A DNA stretch of 64,000 nt. Origin: a virus. This document shows positions 46,028 to 53,400 of this stretch, in pieces. The stretch lies in IMG/VR virus record IMGVR_UViG_3300032092_000005, positions 88,321 through 152,320 of that record; one strand, 5' to 3'. The notes beneath the pieces were generated by a model. The model did not search any database, was not told where the DNA came from, and saw nothing but the letters and a program-made list of their open reading frames with translations. Within the stretch, counting starts at the first letter, position 1, and the number at the start of each line of letters is the position of its first letter. The position numbers were made by a program, and so were the translations under genes.

Positions 46028-47248
46028 ATGATTACCACTCAAGAAAAAATTGCGTTTATTACCGAAGCTTCCAAACGCTACGGCGCTACAGTTACCCGCC
46101 AACAATTGCGGGACATGATGGCAGAAGGCATCATCAAGCGCCAAATCTGGTTTGAATGCAATAAATACAGGTGTGGTCGTGCCGAGTATGCACTACCCTT
46201 TGAGGAATTCTCCCTCACCCCTCCTTCTGGTATCGTTTCCAATGCGCCCATTGAAACGGTAGAAAATGTAGTACCTATGGCTAAAAAAACAGAATCGGCT
46301 CCAGTAGTAGCCAAAGCGCCAACCCGCATTTCGTCCGTTCAACGGATGCAAGAGGGAGCTATCATTCCTAAAGTGAATGACTTGTATGTGCCGTTCGGCT
46401 TTTTCGATAACATGAAACGGATCGTAGGCTCACGCCGTTTCTATCCTGTGTTTGTTTCTGGTCTGTCTGGTAACGGCAAGACTTTCATGGTAGAACAAGC
46501 CTGTGCGCAACTCAAGGTAGAATGCCTCCGTGTGAATATCTCTCCTGAAACGGATGAGGATGACTTGATCGGCGGCTTCCGTTTGATTGACGGTGAGACA
46601 AAATGGTTTGACGGTCCTGTCGTGCAAGCTATGAAGTCTGGTGCAGTCCTGATTCTGGACGAAATTGACCGCGGCTCTAATAAGCTTATGTGTCTGCAAG
46701 GCGTTCTGGAAGGTAAAGGTCTTTTCGTTAAGAAGACTGGCGAATTCGTAGAGCCTGTGACTGGCTTCAACGTTATCGCTACTGCTAACACAAAGGGCAA
46801 GGGCGATGACAGCGGTCGGTACATGGCAGCTACAATCCTTGATGATGCGTTCCTAGAGCGTTTCCCTATCACGGTTGAGCAGGAATATCCTGACGTTAAA
46901 GTAGAGACTAAAATTCTCACCAAACTGTTCACTAGCCTCGGCATCAAGGATAAAGTATTCGCCGAAAATCTGGTGAAGTGGGCTGATATCATCCGTAAGA
47001 CTTTCGAGGAAGGTGCTATTGATGAATTGATTTCTACTCGCCGTTTGTCTCACATTGCCGAAGCTTACACTATCTTCAACAATAAGATGGAAGCCATTCG
47101 CTACTGTATCAACCGCTTTGATGCCGAGACTAAGACTTCATTCTTGGACTTGTACACCAAGATCGATGCTGAGACTAACATGCCAGCGCAGTCGGCACCT
47201 TCGACAGTGCCAACGCAGGCAGTAGAAGATGAAGAAATTCCTTTTTAA
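46028..47248 (+). CDS. MoxR/CobS-type AAA+ ATPase
   Basis: 406 residues. The N-terminal ~55 residues look like a small helical DNA-binding-type domain (ATVTRQQLRDMMAEGIIKRQ, CNKYRCGRAEYAL), then a flexible linker to ~115. The AAA+ core has Walker A GLSGNGKT at 145-152, Walker B LILDEIDRG near 208-216, sensor 1 IATANTKGKGD at 250-260 and the arginine-finger region LDDAFLERFPI. The MoxR/CobS style and the vWA gene just upstream form the classic ATPase-vWA pair. High GC and CGN codons match the upstream two genes. The C-terminus is acidic (VEDEEIPF). A terminator follows. Confidence 0.9.
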   Translation: MITTQEKIAFITEASKRYGATVTRQQLRDMMAEGIIKRQIWFECNKYRCGRAEYALPFEEFSLTPPSGIVSNAPIETVENVVPMAKKTESAPVVAKAPTRISSVQRMQEGAIIPKVNDLYVPFGFFDNMKRIVGSRRFYPVFVSGLSGNGKTFMVEQACAQLKVECLRVNISPETDEDDLIGGFRLIDGETKWFDGPVVQAMKSGAVLILDEIDRGSNKLMCLQGVLEGKGLFVKKTGEFVEPVTGFNVIATANTKGKGDDSGRYMAATILDDAFLERFPITVEQEYPDVKVETKILTKLFTSLGIKDKVFAENLVKWADIIRKTFEEGAIDELISTRRLSHIAEAYTIFNNKMEAIRYCINRFDAETKTSFLDLYTKIDAETNMPAQSAPSTVPTQAVEDEEIPF

Positions 47249-47266
47249 TTAGCTGAATTATCTCAG

Positions 47267-47293
47267 AGGACCACTTGTAAGTGGTCCTTTTTT
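47267..47293 (+). terminator. rho-independent terminator after the MoxR gene
   Basis: Stem AGGACCACT (47267-47275) and AGTGGTCCT (47280-47288), 4-nt loop, then a run of T to 47293. It closes the MoxR-vWA block. Confidence 0.85.
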
Positions 47294-47303
47294 CATATAT
47301 AAT
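47275..47303 (+). promoter_or_regulatory. sigma70-type promoter embedded in the terminator
   Basis: TTGTAA (47275-47280), 17-bp spacer, TATAAT (47298-47303). The -35 lies in the loop of the preceding terminator. It would drive the glycosyltransferase and sliding-clamp genes. Confidence 0.6.
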
Positions 47304-47336
47304 AGTGTATGATATTTTTTAACATGTGGAGAAATA

Positions 47337-48176
47337 ATGGAAATTGAACTGAATCTTGAACAACTAAGAGGTAAGAAAATCTTTTTGGCTACACCTATGT
47401 ACGGTGGACAATGTCATGGATCATATACCAAATCTATTGCAGACTTAATGGTAATCTGCACCCAACATGGAATTCAACTTAAGTTGTTTTACTTGTTTAA
47501 CGAATCCCTAATTACTCGCGCACGAAACTATCTTGCCGATGAATTTTTGCGGAGTGATTTTGATCATTTGGTTTTTGTTGATAGCGATATCCAATTTGAA
47601 CCTTATGACATTCTTGTTATGCATCACTACGCAATTAACAATCCTAATATGGGCGTTGTTTGCGGTCCATATCCAAAGAAAGCAATTTCTTGGGAGAAGA
47701 TCAAGATGGCAGTCGATAAAGGATATGCTGACAGAGACCCACAAGTCCTAGAAGACTTTGTTGGTGACTTTGTATTCAATGCAATTGACGGTATTGAAAA
47801 ATTCAGCGTAGAAGAACCAGTACAAGTAAAAGAAGGCGGCACTGGATTCATGCTTATCAAGCGTGAAGTATTCACAAACTTTGATGCAATGTGGCCTGAA
47901 CGTTCGTACAAACCAGACCACGCACGTACTGTTAACTTTGATGGCAGTCGTGAGATTATGGCATACTTTGATTGTGTCATTGATCCAGAATCTAAGCGTT
48001 ACCTGTCTGAGGACTATATGTTCTGCCAGTATGCTAGAAAATCTGGCTCAGAAGTATGGATGCTACCGTGGCTCAAACTGAAACACGCAGGCACATTTAT
48101 CTTTGGCGGTTCACTTGCAGCTATGGCAGCAATCGGTGCGTCAGCAACAGCAGATAGAAACTCACCAAAACGATAA
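47337..48176 (+). CDS. GT-A-type glycosyltransferase-like protein
   Basis: 279 residues. It starts KKIFLATPMYGGQCHGSYTK, then NESLITRARNYLADEFLRSD and the metal motif DSD at 82-84 (HLVFVDSDIQFEP). A second acidic motif is in RYLSEDYMFCQYARK, followed by LPWLKLKHAGT. These features match phage family-2-like glycosyltransferases. The substrate is unknown: DNA base, virion or host-surface glycan. It is a second glycosyltransferase besides the TAGT-like one at 41055. It opens the operon that includes the clamp gene. Confidence 0.8.
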   Translation: MEIELNLEQLRGKKIFLATPMYGGQCHGSYTKSIADLMVICTQHGIQLKLFYLFNESLITRARNYLADEFLRSDFDHLVFVDSDIQFEPYDILVMHHYAINNPNMGVVCGPYPKKAISWEKIKMAVDKGYADRDPQVLEDFVGDFVFNAIDGIEKFSVEEPVQVKEGGTGFMLIKREVFTNFDAMWPERSYKPDHARTVNFDGSREIMAYFDCVIDPESKRYLSEDYMFCQYARKSGSEVWMLPWLKLKHAGTFIFGGSLAAMAAIGASATADRNSPKR

Positions 48177-48181
48177 TCAAA

Positions 48182-48463
48182 ATGGCACCAGATTATAAAT
48201 TTGGTGAAGATGTGATCCTTCAAGAACTGAAGGATTACATTGATGCTACCTACAATCTACACTATGCAAGAACCAAATTTCAAGCTACAGAGTTTATTAT
48301 CGACTCTGGACATGGAGAAGGCTTTGCGCTAGGCAATATTATGAAGTACACACAGAGGTATGGTAAGAAGAATGGCAAGAACAAAGCAGACTTGCTAAAG
48401 ATTCTCCACTATGCTATAATGGCTATGCATGTACACAAAACAAATGAAGAAGGAAAATTATGA
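48182..48463 (+). CDS. DUF3310-type protein
   Basis: 93 residues with the DUF3310 signature: GFALGNIMKYTQRYGKKNGK, then ADLLKILHYAIMAMHVH. Members are widespread in phages and are sometimes labelled nucleotide kinases, without good evidence and without a P-loop here. The structure is likely all helical. It overlaps the sliding clamp gene by ATGA, so it is expressed with replication proteins. Confidence 0.8.
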   Translation: MAPDYKFGEDVILQELKDYIDATYNLHYARTKFQATEFIIDSGHGEGFALGNIMKYTQRYGKKNGKNKADLLKILHYAIMAMHVHKTNEEGKL

Positions 48464-49131
48464 AACTCAGTGAAGCTACAATAAATGTTCTAAAGAACTT
48501 TTCAACAATCAATACAGGACTTGTATTCAAACAAGGCAATGTATTGCGCACAATCTCTAAAGGACAAACTGTTCTCGCTAAGGCAACTATTCCAGACAGC
48601 TTTGATCATGAATTCACTATCTATGACTTGAATCGGTTCTTGTCTTTGATCGGTACTCTTGACTTACCTGAACTAGCTTTCAAAGAAGGCGAAAAGACTA
48701 TCAAGGTTGTATCTGGTAAATCTAAGACTACTTATGGGTTGTCTGACGAATCTATGGTTGTTGCACCTCCAGCTAAAGATATCAAGATTGAAAATCCAGA
48801 AGTGAGTTTCATTTTGACTAAAGATGACCTTGCTCAGGTATTACAAATGGCTGGTATATTGGGCCTTCCTAATATTGCATTGCGAGGTGATCGAAACAAA
48901 ATGACCCTTGTTGCATTAGATGTAAAGAATGTCGATTCAGACGTTTTCTCGGTTGAAGTCGGCACTACTACAGCAGAATTCGAGGCATTGTTTGTTACTG
49001 AAAATTTAAAGATGGTTCCCGCGGACTATAATGTCACAATCTCTTTTAAGGGAATTTCACACCTCAAGCACACTACTGAACCAATAGAATACTGGTTAGT
49101 CCTTGAGCCAAAATCCAACCACGCAGAGTAA
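48460..49131 (+). CDS. gp45: sliding clamp gp45
   Basis: 223 residues, T4 gp45-like (T4: 228). Typical start MKLSEATINVLKNFSTINTG and LVFKQGNVLRTIS; then PDSFDHEFTIYDLNRFLSLI, LPNIALRG, and a C-terminal half with KMVPADYNVTISFKGIS. The trimeric ring gives gp43 its processivity and, in T4, activates late transcription through gp55 and gp33. Clamp-loader genes 44 and 62 lie downstream. Confidence 0.93.
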   Translation: MKLSEATINVLKNFSTINTGLVFKQGNVLRTISKGQTVLAKATIPDSFDHEFTIYDLNRFLSLIGTLDLPELAFKEGEKTIKVVSGKSKTTYGLSDESMVVAPPAKDIKIENPEVSFILTKDDLAQVLQMAGILGLPNIALRGDRNKMTLVALDVKNVDSDVFSVEVGTTTAEFEALFVTENLKMVPADYNVTISFKGISHLKHTTEPIEYWLVLEPKSNHAE

Positions 49132-49134
49132 CTC

Positions 49135-49524
49135 ATGGAGAAACTGTTAATTAAAGTACCAGTCTCTCTTGGAGAACTTGTCGATAAGATTACTATTCTT
49201 AGGATCAAACAGGCATGTATGACAGATGAAGAAAAACTGTCTAACGTAACGCATGAATATAATATGCTTGTTGCTATTCCAGAATACGTTGCAGTTAAAG
49301 ATACCATTGCATCACAAGAAGCGGAATTACATAAAGTTAATCAGCGCCTCTGGTATTATGAAGAAGATATCCGCGACTTTGATAAACTGGAAAGTCCAAA
49401 TATATTTGCACTCATGAGAGTTGCAAAGGGCATTCACACCACAAATGATGAACGTAGCCAAATCAAAAAAGAAATCAATATTATGTGTAACTCTGAACTA
49501 GTAGAGGAAAAATCCTATGAGTAA
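49135..49524 (+). CDS. DUF6165-type protein
   Basis: 129 residues. The pattern VSLGELVDKITILRIKQ, EEKLSNVTHEYNML, ELHKVNQRLWYYEEDIRDFD and ERSQIKKEINIM...EEKSY matches DUF6165, helical proteins common in phages and often near sugar or surface-glycan genes in bacteria. Function unknown. It starts 3 bp after the clamp gene and overlaps dsbA by 8 bp. Confidence 0.75.
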   Translation: MEKLLIKVPVSLGELVDKITILRIKQACMTDEEKLSNVTHEYNMLVAIPEYVAVKDTIASQEAELHKVNQRLWYYEEDIRDFDKLESPNIFALMRVAKGIHTTNDERSQIKKEINIMCNSELVEEKSYE

Positions 49525-49786
49525 TGTTATCGTCCCATCTTCACCTGAAGACAGAAAGAAAATCAAAGATGCATTGATTGAAATTTCATCATCACTCACT
49601 CGCATGGAAGCAGAACGTGATTTGATCAAGGACATTCTTGCTGAAGTAGAAGATAAATTTGAGTTGCCTAAGAAGTATATTCGCAAGCTTGCTAAGATTT
49701 ATCATAAGCAAAACTACGCTGAGATTCGCCAAGAGCAAGATGACGTAGAGACTCTATACGAAACTGTGACTGGACCAGCAGCATGA
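49517..49786 (+). CDS. dsbA: dsDNA-binding late transcription protein DsbA
   Basis: 89 residues, the same length as T4 DsbA. The C-terminal half aligns by eye with T4 DsbA: ERDLIKDILAEVEDKFELP, then IRKLAKIYHKQN and DDVETLYETV. In T4 it binds double-stranded DNA at late promoters. It lies next to the clamp gene, which fits a link to late transcription. ATGA-type overlaps on both sides. Confidence 0.82.
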   Translation: MSNVIVPSSPEDRKKIKDALIEISSSLTRMEAERDLIKDILAEVEDKFELPKKYIRKLAKIYHKQNYAEIRQEQDDVETLYETVTGPAA

Positions 49787-50130
49787 CAGTAAATACTAAG
49801 CGAAGTTTTCTAAGAGGCGCAGGATTATTTGGACTCATTGCTGGTATTGGCAGTGCAGCAGCAGCGGAATCTTTGACTGCTTCATTACCAGAAGTAAAAG
49901 AAGATATTAGTCATCTAGCGCCGCCACAGAATGCTACTACTATTCAATTTACAGGCGCATATGGCAAACAGCCAGAGCCTCAACCCGTGAGTGCCACATG
50001 TGGCAATTCTTTTTACATTAACGGATTCAATCAAGAAACGACACACAAAGTATGTATGTCTGTTGGACTTGACAATCGCCTTTGGCTAAAAGTTGGTGAT
50101 GAATGGCGCCGTGTCGCATTGGAATCTTAA
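49783..50130 (+). CDS. exported protein with a Tat-like signal
   Basis: 115 residues. The N-terminus TKRSFLRGAGLFGLIAGIGS followed by AAAAES looks like a twin-arginine-type signal peptide with a KR pair in place of RR, a hydrophobic core and an Ala-rich cleavage region. The mature part (~85 residues) is beta-like: TTIQFTGAYGKQP, ATCGNSFYINGFNQETTHKV, CMSVGLDNRLWLKVGDEWRR. Two Cys could form a disulfide in the periplasm. It overlaps dsbA by ATGA. A secreted product inside a replication operon is unusual. Function unknown. Confidence 0.7.
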   Translation: MTVNTKRSFLRGAGLFGLIAGIGSAAAAESLTASLPEVKEDISHLAPPQNATTIQFTGAYGKQPEPQPVSATCGNSFYINGFNQETTHKVCMSVGLDNRLWLKVGDEWRRVALES

Positions 50131-50138
50131 CATTGTGT

Positions 50139-50167
50139 TTGCATTCTAACATCGCCTGTGTTACAAT
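50139..50167 (+). promoter_or_regulatory. sigma70-type promoter upstream of gp44
   Basis: TTGCAT (50139-50144), 17-bp spacer, TACAAT (50162-50167). An inverted repeat ACATCGCCT (50149-50157) and AGGTGATGT (50172-50180) brackets the -10 box, a possible operator. Confidence 0.65.
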
Positions 50168-50205
50168 ACGTAGGTGATGTTACACTATTATTATGAGGTA
50201 TATTG

Positions 50206-51144
50206 ATGATTGAAGATTTCTTGTGGGTCGAGAAGTATCGCCCTAAGACTGTAGAAGAGACTATTCTTCCTGCTGATCTTAAAACTACATTCGCAAAATT
50301 CGTGTCAAATGGGAATATTCCTAATTTGATTCTGACTGGTGGTGCTGGCGTTGGTAAGACTACTATAGCTAGAGCAATGCTTGAAGAACTTGGGTGTTCT
50401 TATATCGTAATCAACGGATCGATGAACGGTAACATCGATACTCTGCGGAATGAAATTAAAAATTTCGCATCTACTATGTCATTTAAAGGCGGTCGTAAAT
50501 ATGTTATCCTGGATGAAGCAGACTATCTCAACCCTACTAGCACACAGCCAGCTTTGCGCAACTTCATGGAAGAGTTTTCTGCTAATTGTGGCTTTATCCT
50601 TACTTGCAACTTTCTTAATCGTATCATCCAGCCTCTACATTCCAGATGCTCAGTCATTCAATTTAAGATAAGCAATACAGATAAGCCAAAGCTTGCTGCA
50701 CAATTCTTTAAGCGTGTTAGTGGCATTCTACAAAAAGAAGGTATTGAGTTTGAGCCTCCTGTTGTTGCAGAAGTAATCAAGAAGCACTTCCCAGATTGGC
50801 GTAGGGTGTTGAATGAACTTCAACGCTATTCTGCTACAGGTAAGATTGACACTGGCATTCTATCTAATGTCATTGAGGTGTCTATCAAGAATCTTCTTGA
50901 TACTCTTAGGTCGAAAGACTTCTCTACAATGCGCAAGTGGGTTAATGAAAACAATGACAATGATTCATCGGTGATCTTCCGTAACCTGTTTGATAACATC
51001 CTAGAGTACATTGAGCCAGCATCCGTGCCTGTGTTCATTATGCTCCTGTCTGAGTATCAATACAAAGCTGCATTTGTTGCTAATCCTGAAATCAATATGG
51101 CTGCATTCTTGACAGAGGTCATGGCATCGTGTGAAATCAAATGA
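50206..51144 (+). CDS. gp44: clamp loader large subunit gp44
   Basis: 312 residues from the ATG at 50206 (GAGG 8 bp upstream; the TTG at 50203 is less likely). AAA+ clamp loader: FLWVEKYRPKTVEE at the start, Walker A GGAGVGKT at 45-52, Walker B ILDEAD at 101-106, SRC at 146-148. Four gp44 and one gp62 open gp45 rings and place them on primed DNA. T4 gp44 is 319 residues. Confidence 0.95.
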   Translation: MIEDFLWVEKYRPKTVEETILPADLKTTFAKFVSNGNIPNLILTGGAGVGKTTIARAMLEELGCSYIVINGSMNGNIDTLRNEIKNFASTMSFKGGRKYVILDEADYLNPTSTQPALRNFMEEFSANCGFILTCNFLNRIIQPLHSRCSVIQFKISNTDKPKLAAQFFKRVSGILQKEGIEFEPPVVAEVIKKHFPDWRRVLNELQRYSATGKIDTGILSNVIEVSIKNLLDTLRSKDFSTMRKWVNENNDNDSSVIFRNLFDNILEYIEPASVPVFIMLLSEYQYKAAFVANPEINMAAFLTEVMASCEIK

Positions 51145-51617
51145 CACAAACAAAAGAAGTTAAAATGCAGATGCTTGGCAACTACGGTGAACGAATCGTA
51201 GGTGAAGTACTGCGTTCTATTGGATATGATGTAGTCTATTCAGATGATCCCTATGACAGAACTAAAGATATGACTGTCAATGGATCGACTGTTGAGATTA
51301 AGACTCAAGTTCCATTCTATTCAGAAAAAGCATTCTCTATTAGTGCTAAACAATTGAGAAAATGTAATAGTGTTGACTATGTTGTATTTGTTGCAGTTCC
51401 TTCAATGAGCATGACTAGTATTGGTCGTGGTAACTCTATTGATGGCAACATCTATACAGTAGACCCACAGATAGCTAAATGGCGCAGTCGGACTACAAAC
51501 GATGGCCGTTCAATGTATTTGATGGATATCAATCAGCCTGGAGTAACACTATGTCACAAAATAACAAATCAAAAAATTCTGAACAGTCTAACAAAGCTAA
51601 CAACAAGCAAAGCATAG
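51141..51617 (+). CDS. PD-(D/E)XK-type nuclease-like protein
   Basis: 158 residues. The segment GNYGERIVGEVLRSIGYDVV, then DRTKDMTVNGSTVEIKTQ fits a PD-(D/E)XK core: a helix with Glu (GERIVGEVL), Asp in KDM and the E-x-K motif EIK. It could cut host or recombining DNA, or act as a phage-specific endonuclease. It overlaps gp44 by 4 bp and its C-terminal 67 bp overlap the gp62 gene. Activity is inferred from motif pattern only. Confidence 0.65.
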   Translation: MTQTKEVKMQMLGNYGERIVGEVLRSIGYDVVYSDDPYDRTKDMTVNGSTVEIKTQVPFYSEKAFSISAKQLRKCNSVDYVVFVAVPSMSMTSIGRGNSIDGNIYTVDPQIAKWRSRTTNDGRSMYLMDINQPGVTLCHKITNQKILNSLTKLTTSKA

Positions 51618-52027
51618 TCTTAGATGGAGTTGAGTACGATCCGTTTTCTCTCCTGAAGATTGTTTCACACACTAAAAAAGATCCATTCAAAGACTTGGAG
51701 AACCCAGAACTCCTAGACAAATACTACAAAGAAAAGTGTGCATGGATCATTAACACTGGACTATCCCTGTTTCCTGATTCGATTCTGGCTGCTAATGAAA
51801 TGAACCGAAGTTCCCATCTAGACGGAAGACTTCAATTCACGTATTTACTAAATACTCTTAGACCTAGGAATAGGTACGAGAAGTGGTTGAAAAATCGTGT
51901 GTCGCAAGAAGTTAAAGACGTTTCGGAATATTATGGTTACAACATTACCAAAGCCAAAGAAGCACTTAAGATTCTCTCCGATGAAGATTTAAAGATCATT
52001 CATACTAAATTAGAAAAAGGTGGATAG
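51551..52027 (+). CDS. gp62: clamp loader small subunit gp62
   Basis: 158 residues from the ATG at 51551, chosen because the open frame upstream to 51479 lies inside the nuclease gene and carries no family sequence. Features: EYDPFSLLKIVSHTKKDPF, then CAWIINTGLSLFPDSILAAN, EMNRSSHLDGRLQFTYLLNT, RNRYEKWLKN. These match T4-like gp62, which bridges the gp44 ring. The first ~25 residues are polar and may be disordered. T4 gp62 is 187 residues. Confidence 0.85.
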   Translation: MSQNNKSKNSEQSNKANNKQSIVLDGVEYDPFSLLKIVSHTKKDPFKDLENPELLDKYYKEKCAWIINTGLSLFPDSILAANEMNRSSHLDGRLQFTYLLNTLRPRNRYEKWLKNRVSQEVKDVSEYYGYNITKAKEALKILSDEDLKIIHTKLEKGG

Positions 52028-52044
52028 AACACCGGGGAGATGTT

Positions 52045-52449
52045 ATGGACATTGAAAGATTATTGGAGATCACTCTTGCTGAAAAAGATGATTTCCTAAA
52101 GGTAAGAGAAACTCTTACTAGAATTGGAGTGGCTTCAAGAAAAGAAAACAAATTGTTCCAGTCGTGCCACATTCTCCACAAGCGTGGTAAATATTACATT
52201 GTACATTTTAAAGAGTTGTTTGCACTAGATGGTAAAGACACAGACTTTGATGAAGATGACTTGGGTAGACGGAACACTATTGCGAACTTGTTGGCTGAAT
52301 GGGGATTGCTTAAGATTGTTGATCCTGAAAAATCAAAAGACCCTATCGCACCTCTGTCACACATCAAAGTAATTTCATATTCCGAAAGAACAAAATGGGA
52401 GCTTGTTACTAAATATAGTATCGGTAGCAACACTAGAAGGATAAATTAA
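52045..52449 (+). CDS. regA: translational repressor RegA
   Basis: 134 residues, T4 RegA-like (T4: 122). Pattern: LAEKDDFLKVRETLTRIGVA, FQSCHILHKRGKYYIVHFKE, LGRRNTIANLLAEWGL, PLSHIKVISYSERTKWEL. RegA binds ribosome sites of early phage mRNAs and represses them. Its place directly after 44 and 62 is as in T4. Confidence 0.92.
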   Translation: MDIERLLEITLAEKDDFLKVRETLTRIGVASRKENKLFQSCHILHKRGKYYIVHFKELFALDGKDTDFDEDDLGRRNTIANLLAEWGLLKIVDPEKSKDPIAPLSHIKVISYSERTKWELVTKYSIGSNTRRIN

Positions 52450-52450
52450 A

Positions 52451-52885
52451 ATGGAAGAACTAATTCAAGCACTCAAAGTAAATTTGGCAACACACTTTTC
52501 ATTTTACTTAAAGACGCAATACTACCACTGGAATGTCACTGGTCCAAATTTCTTTCAATATCACACAATGCTACAAGGCATCTATGAAGAAGTTTATGGT
52601 GTAGTGGACCAACTTGCAGAAGAGATTCGCGCATTAGATGCATATGCTCCAGGTAGCTTCAAAAGATATGGCGAATTATCTCTGATTAAAGATGATGAAA
52701 CAGTTCCTCCAGCTGAGGCAATGTTCAGTAATTTGCTTTACGATATTGTGTTAGTCCAAAACAATATCAAAGCCGTTTATGATCTAGCAGAGCAAAACGG
52801 ACTGCACAATCTTTCCAATCTTATGGCAGAACGCCAAGATGCGTTTCGAAAACACGCATGGTTTCTAAAAGCAACGTTGAAGTGA
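52451..52885 (+). CDS. dps: Dps-like ferritin-fold protein
   Basis: 144 residues, four-helix bundle pattern. Dps ferroxidase residues by comparison with E. coli Dps: His26 (H51, in YYHWNV), His38 (H63), Asp53 (D78) and Glu57 (E82) are kept, but the position of D67 is Gln42. Dps dodecamers oxidise iron and protect DNA. Loss of one ligand may lower ferroxidase activity. It has no basic N-terminal tail, so DNA binding by the E. coli mode is unlikely. It starts 1 bp after regA, so it is expressed with replication genes. Possible roles: protection from iron or peroxide damage, or a structural role (inference). Confidence 0.85.
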   Translation: MEELIQALKVNLATHFSFYLKTQYYHWNVTGPNFFQYHTMLQGIYEEVYGVVDQLAEEIRALDAYAPGSFKRYGELSLIKDDETVPPAEAMFSNLLYDIVLVQNNIKAVYDLAEQNGLHNLSNLMAERQDAFRKHAWFLKATLK

Positions 52886-52886
52886 C

Positions 52887-52915
52887 TTGACAAACGTTGA
52901 AAAATATGAGATAAT
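52887..52915 (+). promoter_or_regulatory. sigma70-type promoter of the HTH gene
   Basis: TTGACA (52887-52892), 17-bp spacer, GATAAT (52910-52915). Direct repeats AACGTTGA at 52873-52880 and 52893-52900 flank the -35, possible operator half-sites. Confidence 0.75.
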
Positions 52916-52979
52916 GTTATCTCACTATCGCTAAGGAAACTTAGTTTTTTATTATTAAATACTCGAAAGGTATATTATT

Positions 52980-53207
52980 ATGGCATTTGTAAAATCAAAC
53001 AAAACTCAGGCAGAACTCTTGATATCGTATTTGCGCGGCAAGGGCCGTGGCATTACTGCACCTCAAGCTAACGCATTGTTCGGCGTAAAGAATCTACGCG
53101 CACGTATGAGCGACCTCCGCATGGAAGGCTTCAAGGTTCGCACTTCTCTAAACACAGAAGGACGTACAAAATATTACGTATCACGCCGTAAAATCGGTCA
53201 AGCCTGA
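52980..53207 (+). CDS. small winged-helix/HTH protein
   Basis: 75 basic residues: NKTQAELLISYLRGKGRGIT, then APQANALFGVKNLRARMSDL and RMEGFKVRTSLNTEGRTKYYV. This matches the HTH_39-type helix-turn-helix (helices, then a wing). Likely a DNA-binding regulator or recombination accessory. It has a near-consensus sigma70 promoter of its own and is followed at once by a late promoter and a structured RNA. A GAAAGG ribosome site precedes it. Confidence 0.8.
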   Translation: MAFVKSNKTQAELLISYLRGKGRGITAPQANALFGVKNLRARMSDLRMEGFKVRTSLNTEGRTKYYVSRRKIGQA

Positions 53208-53215
53208 TATAAATA
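53208..53215 (+). promoter_or_regulatory. late promoter upstream of the structured RNA and hsp20
   Basis: Exact TATAAATA immediately after the HTH stop codon. Transcription from it would start at or near the first hairpins of the leader RNA at 53216-53400. Confidence 0.75.
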
Positions 53216-53400
53216 ATAATTCTCAGGGATGGGAAGATAGGCTGGTACCCTATTCAATCACTACCAAAGAACCCACCTTAGGGCTGTTGTCGCCAACGGT
53301 AATTGGCGTCCGAGCAATTGAACTGCACCGCGTTAGTGTGCCCTGTATAAAGTAAGCAGGACAATCCGCATTGCCTTCGGGGGTGCATACAAAACTTAAC
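53216..53400 (+). ncRNA. structured 5' leader RNA upstream of hsp20 (manA-motif candidate)
   Basis: About 190 non-coding bases hold several strong helices: GG(a)TGGG (53226-53232) with CCCACC (53272-53277) enclosing ATAGG/CCTAT (53237-53253); CGCCAA/TTGGCG (53291-53296 with 53303-53308); GCAC/GTGC (53325-53341); CCTG/CAGG (53342-53360); and GCATTGCC with GGGGTGC closed by a TTCG tetraloop (53368-53386). Local GC is high for this genome and no good ORF exists. manA-type RNA motifs from marine phages and bacteria are known to precede ibpA/Hsp20 genes, so that is my best guess. Not verified against a covariance model. Confidence 0.6.

Noticed and set aside
53216-53400. tRNA or tmRNA gene
   Set aside because: No GTTCRANNC T-arm, no acceptor stem with CCA-type end and no tmRNA-like tag frame. 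The helices fit a leader RNA better.
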